This document shows positions 60,891 through 64,000 of a stretch of DNA of 64,000 nt, in pieces (positions within the stretch are counted from its first letter, which is position 1; each line of letters opens with the position of its first letter). The notes under the pieces were generated by a model. The model had not been told where the DNA came from, made no database searches, and was given only the letters and a program-made list of their open reading frames with translations. The stretch is from positions 1 through 64,000 of the forward strand of contig NZ_BOMN01000126.1 of assembly GCF_016862215.1 (NCBI RefSeq), read 5' to 3'. The stretch is from Winogradskya humida. Its GTDB lineage: Bacteria; Actinomycetota; Actinomycetes; Mycobacteriales; Micromonosporaceae. The position numbers and the translations under genes are program-made.

Positions 60891-61035
60891 GCTGAACGCC
60901 AAGCTTCAGCGAGCCGCCGCGCTTCCACCCGTGCCCCCGCTGAACGCCAAGCTTCAGCGAGCCGCCGCGCTTCCACCCGTGCCCCCCGCTGAACGCAAAG
61001 CTTCAGCGAGCCGCCGCGCTTCCACCACGACGCGG
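60891..61035 (-). repeat. 48-bp repeat duplicating the end of the DUF6493-like gene
   Basis: GCTGAACGC(C/A)AAGCTTCAG recurs at 60891, 60939 and 60988. The first step is 48 bp, the second 49 bp because a C run has six instead of five bases. The copies are the 3' end of the gene at 60954 and its downstream flank. Confidence 0.92.
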
Positions 61036-63413
61036 CTGGACCCGGGCCAGGCAGCCACCGCGTCCAACCCGTCGACCGGCAGCCGAACCCCCGTCGCCAC
61101 CGCCGTCTCCGTCGCGAGGGCAAGCAGCTCGGGCGTGCCCCGCGGCACCTTCGGCGCGACTCCCGACGGCCGAGGCAGGGTAATTCTGGGCGGTGGTGTC
61201 TCGGGCGGAGCGCCACGCAGCAGGTGGGGAAGCGCCGCCGCCAGCAGGCGCCAGACCGAGAGCGGTGCACCGGCGGACGCGGCGTCGCGAAGGACCTCGA
61301 CGATGCGGGTCGGCTTGAGCGGGCCTGACGTCGACAGGACGCCGATCAGCTCGCCGATGCCCTCCGGGTTGAGCGTTCCGGTGGCAGCCATCGTCAGGAA
61401 GGCGTCCAGCGCGGCGATCCGATCGGCCGGCCGCCGGGCGCTCACCGCGTATGCCAATCCCAGGTCGAGCGCCACTCCCCCGTCCCCGTCGCAGTCGGCC
61501 AGCAGAGGCAGGATGGCGGTGCTGCCATCGTCGATGTCCCGATCCGCAGCAGCGGCCAGGAGTGGCAGCGCCGCCGCGGCTACAACGCCACGATGGTGCG
61601 GCATCGCCAGTGCCCAGTGCCGCGACCAGTCCTCCTCGGCACGCGTCGAGTAGTACTCGCCGACGGTCACGTCGAGCAGCTCCACCAGCTCGAAGCCGAG
61701 GCCGGCGGGCGGTGCCGTCTCGACCAGAAGACGCCGGGGCCACAGGCCGAAGGACTCCCGTACGTCCGCGTCGTCGAGCTTCCGGCTGAACTCGACCGAC
61801 ACCGTGTACTGGCCCGGCTGCGGCAGCCCGCCCGAGCGGAGCCGCGCAGCAAGCGCCTTCCCAGCGCTGCTCCCCAGTGCCTCCGCCTGGGCTGCCAACC
61901 CGTTGTCGGGGGCCAGTGGCAGCCGGAGCAGCGCCTGCGTCAGGTCCACGGGCCACGGTTCGCGGTCTCCGAGCGAGGCGATGCGTTCGAGTAACACCGA
62001 ACCGTCCAGCGAACCCGTCATCGAGGTCGGCGTGCAGAGCAGACTCGGAGTGCTGCCGAGCCGGGCGGTGGCCTCCTCGAGACGACGACGCACCAGGACC
62101 GCGGGTGCGGCCCGTGCCGGATCCGGCTCGTTCTCACTGGACCAGTCCTGCGGCTCCCGTTCGCGTTCCAGCCCCGCCGCGGCCCGGAGCAGGTCACCCA
62201 TCGATTCGCAGAGGCAGTGCGGCTCGTTGCGATGTCTCCGGAAGACCCACCCGCGCGCATCCCGCAGGAGGGGTCGCAGTGCGCCCGCCAGCCGTCCGTC
62301 ATCCACCGCGGCGAGCCGGACGAGGCCGTCGAGCACCCGCTCCACCGGCCCGTCGGGAATCCTGCGCCGCAGAAGGAGCGCGACTTCCTCGACCAGGGTG
62401 TCAACGTCGGTTATGGGAGGAGGCGCGGGTTGCGGCAACGCAAGCGCAGGCAGGTCATCACCCCGAGGCGACGAGAACACCACCGGGGCAGCCGGTCCGG
62501 CGACGCCGAGCCAGGCGAGCTGCGCCTTCACCAACGCCTTCTCGGGGCGCGCGAGCACCACCCGCGACGCCTCCAGCAAGGCATCCCGATCAGGCAGGTC
62601 GACCGTACGCAGAACCCGCTGCGCCATGGTCGCGACGCTCACCGGTCCGTCGGTCAGCAGCCGCAGATAGTCCCCGGGTCGTGCGACGACTTCGGCGGCG
62701 GTCGGCGCAAGTGTCTCGTGCAGCATGATGAACGCCCGCAACGCCTTCGGCCGGTCCCCTCGCAGCAGCCGGTCGAGCGTCGCACCGATCAGGTCAGCAC
62801 GATCGAGCACACCTTCCCTGCTCAACTGGGCGACAGCATCGGCGAACCCGTTCTCCCGGCCGGTACACAGGTCGGGGAAGTGTAGTCGCAGACCGACGGT
62901 GTCGACCTCGAACAGCCTCGGCAGCAGGGCCCGAAGGAACGGGTCGTCTCGTAACCGATCGGCGAGGGGCCGGTCGAGGTCGCGCATCCCCAGGTCGGTC
63001 GCCCAGCCCTCGACGAAGCGATCCCCCGTGGGCGGTGGGGCTCCTTCCGCGCGGATGAGCCCGGCGACGAACCGCCAGTCCGGATCGGGGACGGTGGCCA
63101 GTCTGTTGGCGAGTTCAACAAGCCAGGGAACGCCGAGCGCACGGGCCACTTCGAGCACCGGCGCGACGGCCTCTTCCGGAAGGCCCACCGAGGGGCGGCC
63201 GAGGATCTGCGCGGCCGTCGCGGCGGTGGGCTGGCATCCGACGACAGCGACGCTCAGTGCGGCGCCCCGGGTGCCGTCCCACCAGACCTCACGGTCGCGT
63301 GTCATCGCCGTGAAGGCCGTGCGGGCCTCGCGGCGGCCCAGCTCGTCGGGGCTGCGGACGGCTGTGACCACTGAGGCCACGTCGCCCGCCTCGATCGCGG
63401 TCCGGAGACTCAT
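60954..63413 (-). CDS. DUF6493-like large helical-repeat protein
   Basis: An 819-residue soluble protein built of helical, HEAT-like segments rich in Leu/Ala/Arg, starting SLRTAIEAGDVASVVTAVRSPDE. Recurrent blocks are LLPRLFEVDTVGLRLHFPDL, DRPKALRAFIMLHETLAPT, GREPWPVDLTQ-like segments and PHHRGVVAAAALPLLAAAADRD. I recognise it as DUF6493, a family whose genes in actinobacteria cluster with SWIM zinc-finger and MoxR/VWA genes (memory); function is unknown. ATG 63413 overlaps the stop of the upstream paralogue by 4 nt. The C-terminus (EARRLAEALRSAGGTGGSAAAR) is altered by a 49-bp repeat step that shifts frame and ends the protein. Confidence 0.75.
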   Translation of the reverse strand: MSLRTAIEAGDVASVVTAVRSPDELGRREARTAFTAMTRDREVWWDGTRGAALSVAVVGCQPTAATAAQILGRPSVGLPEEAVAPVLEVARALGVPWLVELANRLATVPDPDWRFVAGLIRAEGAPPPTGDRFVEGWATDLGMRDLDRPLADRLRDDPFLRALLPRLFEVDTVGLRLHFPDLCTGRENGFADAVAQLSREGVLDRADLIGATLDRLLRGDRPKALRAFIMLHETLAPTAAEVVARPGDYLRLLTDGPVSVATMAQRVLRTVDLPDRDALLEASRVVLARPEKALVKAQLAWLGVAGPAAPVVFSSPRGDDLPALALPQPAPPPITDVDTLVEEVALLLRRRIPDGPVERVLDGLVRLAAVDDGRLAGALRPLLRDARGWVFRRHRNEPHCLCESMGDLLRAAAGLEREREPQDWSSENEPDPARAAPAVLVRRRLEEATARLGSTPSLLCTPTSMTGSLDGSVLLERIASLGDREPWPVDLTQALLRLPLAPDNGLAAQAEALGSSAGKALAARLRSGGLPQPGQYTVSVEFSRKLDDADVRESFGLWPRRLLVETAPPAGLGFELVELLDVTVGEYYSTRAEEDWSRHWALAMPHHRGVVAAAALPLLAAAADRDIDDGSTAILPLLADCDGDGGVALDLGLAYAVSARRPADRIAALDAFLTMAATGTLNPEGIGELIGVLSTSGPLKPTRIVEVLRDAASAGAPLSVWRLLAAALPHLLRGAPPETPPPRITLPRPSGVAPKVPRGTPELLALATETAVATGVRLPVDGLDAVAAWPGSSRVVVEARRLAEALRSAGGTGGSAAAR

Positions 63414-64000
63414 GCGTTCGCCCCGGCCAGTCGGCGGGCCTCGGTCACGAGACGGCCGGAACCGGGACGGGCGGCGGCCGCGGCGAGGCCGTCGACCTCC
63501 AGGCTTACGCCGGTGGTTGTGGCCGTCTCGGTCGCCAGGGTGAGCAGGTCGGGAGTGCCGCGGGGTGGTTTGGGGGCCTTGAGCATCGGGGGCAGGGCCG
63601 CGGCCAGCACACGCCAGACCGATAGTGGCGCTCCGGCCGCGGCGGCGTCGCGGAGGGGTTCGAGGAAGCGGCTCGGTTTCAGGGCGTCGCGGACGGCCAG
63701 GCGGCCGAGGCTGGAGCCGATGGCGGTCGGGTCGAGGGTGCCGGCCGCGGCGAGGGAGAGGAACGCGTCGAGTGCCGCGACGCGGTCCTGGGGGTGGCGA
63801 GCGGCTAGGCCGTACGCGACAGCCGTCGGCAGCGCGGCCCCGCCGTCCCCGGCGCACTCGGCCAGGAGCGGCAGGATCGCGGCGCCGTCCCGGATGTCGC
63901 TGTCCGCCGCCGAGGCCACCTGCGGGAGGGCCGCCGCGGCGATCAGGCCACGATGGTGGGGCAGCAACGCCGGCCAGTAGCTCGTCCAGCTCCGGTGGTA
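63410..64000 (-). CDS. DUF6493-like paralogue, 5' end beyond window
   Basis: The C-terminal 196 residues of a second DUF6493-like protein; the frame continues past position 64000 (YHRSWTSYWPALLPHHRG at the edge), so the start is not seen. It aligns by eye with residues about 590-800 of the downstream protein: PHHRGLIAAAALPQVASAADSD, AAILPLLAECAGDGGAAL, DRVAALDAFLSLAAAGTLDP and APLSVWRVLAAALPPML. It ends normally in TEARRLAGANA, which shows what the downstream paralogue's end looked like before its repeat expansion. The two genes overlap by 4 nt and are co-translated. Confidence 0.8.
   Translation of the reverse strand, partial: YHRSWTSYWPALLPHHRGLIAAAALPQVASAADSDIRDGAAILPLLAECAGDGGAALPTAVAYGLAARHPQDRVAALDAFLSLAAAGTLDPTAIGSSLGRLAVRDALKPSRFLEPLRDAAAAGAPLSVWRVLAAALPPMLKAPKPPRGTPDLLTLATETATTTGVSLEVDGLAAAAARPGSGRLVTEARRLAGANA

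Overview
The window comes from a high-GC actinobacterium, most likely of the Micromonosporaceae (Actinoplanes-like). I base this on very GC-rich codon use, many GTG/TTG starts, WhiB, MtrAB-LpqB, DUF397/XRE, DUF3499 and F420 genes, and a gene order close to the mycobacterial secA-hpf-comF-lpqB-mtrB-mtrA and manA-SIS-manB-DUF3499-metallopeptidase-whiB2-fbiA-fbiB blocks. That synteny is recalled from memory and was not searched.

Layout. 0-1.6 kb: accessory genes (a nucleotidyltransferase pair and a ribbon-helix-helix/RAMA-like protein) abutting the 3' end of the tmRNA gene ssrA, a common integration site. 1.6-7.6 kb: trans-translation and cell division (ssrA, a CBM2 protein, smpB, an M23 peptidase, ftsX, ftsE, prfB). 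7.6-12.3 kb: small regulators (PadR, Lrp/AsnC, an excisionase-type HTH), a rhodanese, a membrane protein and an Rv3235-like protein. 12.3-20.1 kb: repeats, a HAD phosphatase, secA, four GNAT domains in two coupled genes, and hpf. 20.3-26.8 kb: comF-lpqB-mtrB-mtrA, reading mtrA first, with minisatellites between and inside the genes. 26.9-30.2 kb: efeU-efeO-efeB ferrous-iron uptake under an IdeR/DmdR-type iron box. 30.2-32.3 kb: an XRE/DUF397 pair, a possible structured RNA and an unknown protein. 32.6-37.6 kb: a mannose-phosphate operon (manB, Trm112-like, SIS isomerase, CDF transporter, manA). 37.8-44.9 kb: a DUF3455 protein, a methyltransferase, a GAF regulator-aldehyde dehydrogenase-DUF779 operon, a second aldehyde dehydrogenase and a polysaccharide deacetylase. 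44.9-46.6 kb: DUF3499, a zincin-like protein and whiB2. 47.0-55.1 kb: F420 biosynthesis (fbiC, fbiA, fbiB), a broken Na+/H+ antiporter, a membrane protein and a Nudix gene. 55.1-59.1 kb: an unknown protein, manC, a GT4 glycosyltransferase and a TIGR03089 gene. 59.1-64.0 kb: a decayed IS200/IS605 fragment, a GH64-like secreted protein, and two tandem DUF6493-like genes, the second running off the window.

How the genes work together. ssrA and smpB form the ribosome-rescue pair. FtsE/FtsX probably gate the adjacent M23 hydrolase. MtrA/MtrB/LpqB form one signalling unit. manA, manB and manC supply GDP-mannose, which the neighbouring glycosyltransferase may use. fbiC, fbiA and fbiB cover most of F420 synthesis, but fbiD is not here.

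Two sequence-level themes recur. First, at least 14 genes have a TANNNT hexamer ending 6-8 nt before the start codon and mostly no Shine-Dalgarno, so leaderless transcription looks common. Second, short tandem duplications (15-48 bp) repeatedly alter gene ends and junctions. The most unusual outcomes are a chain of overlapping 10-codon mini-cistrons between fbiB and the Nudix gene, and a duplicated gene tail put out of frame by one extra base.
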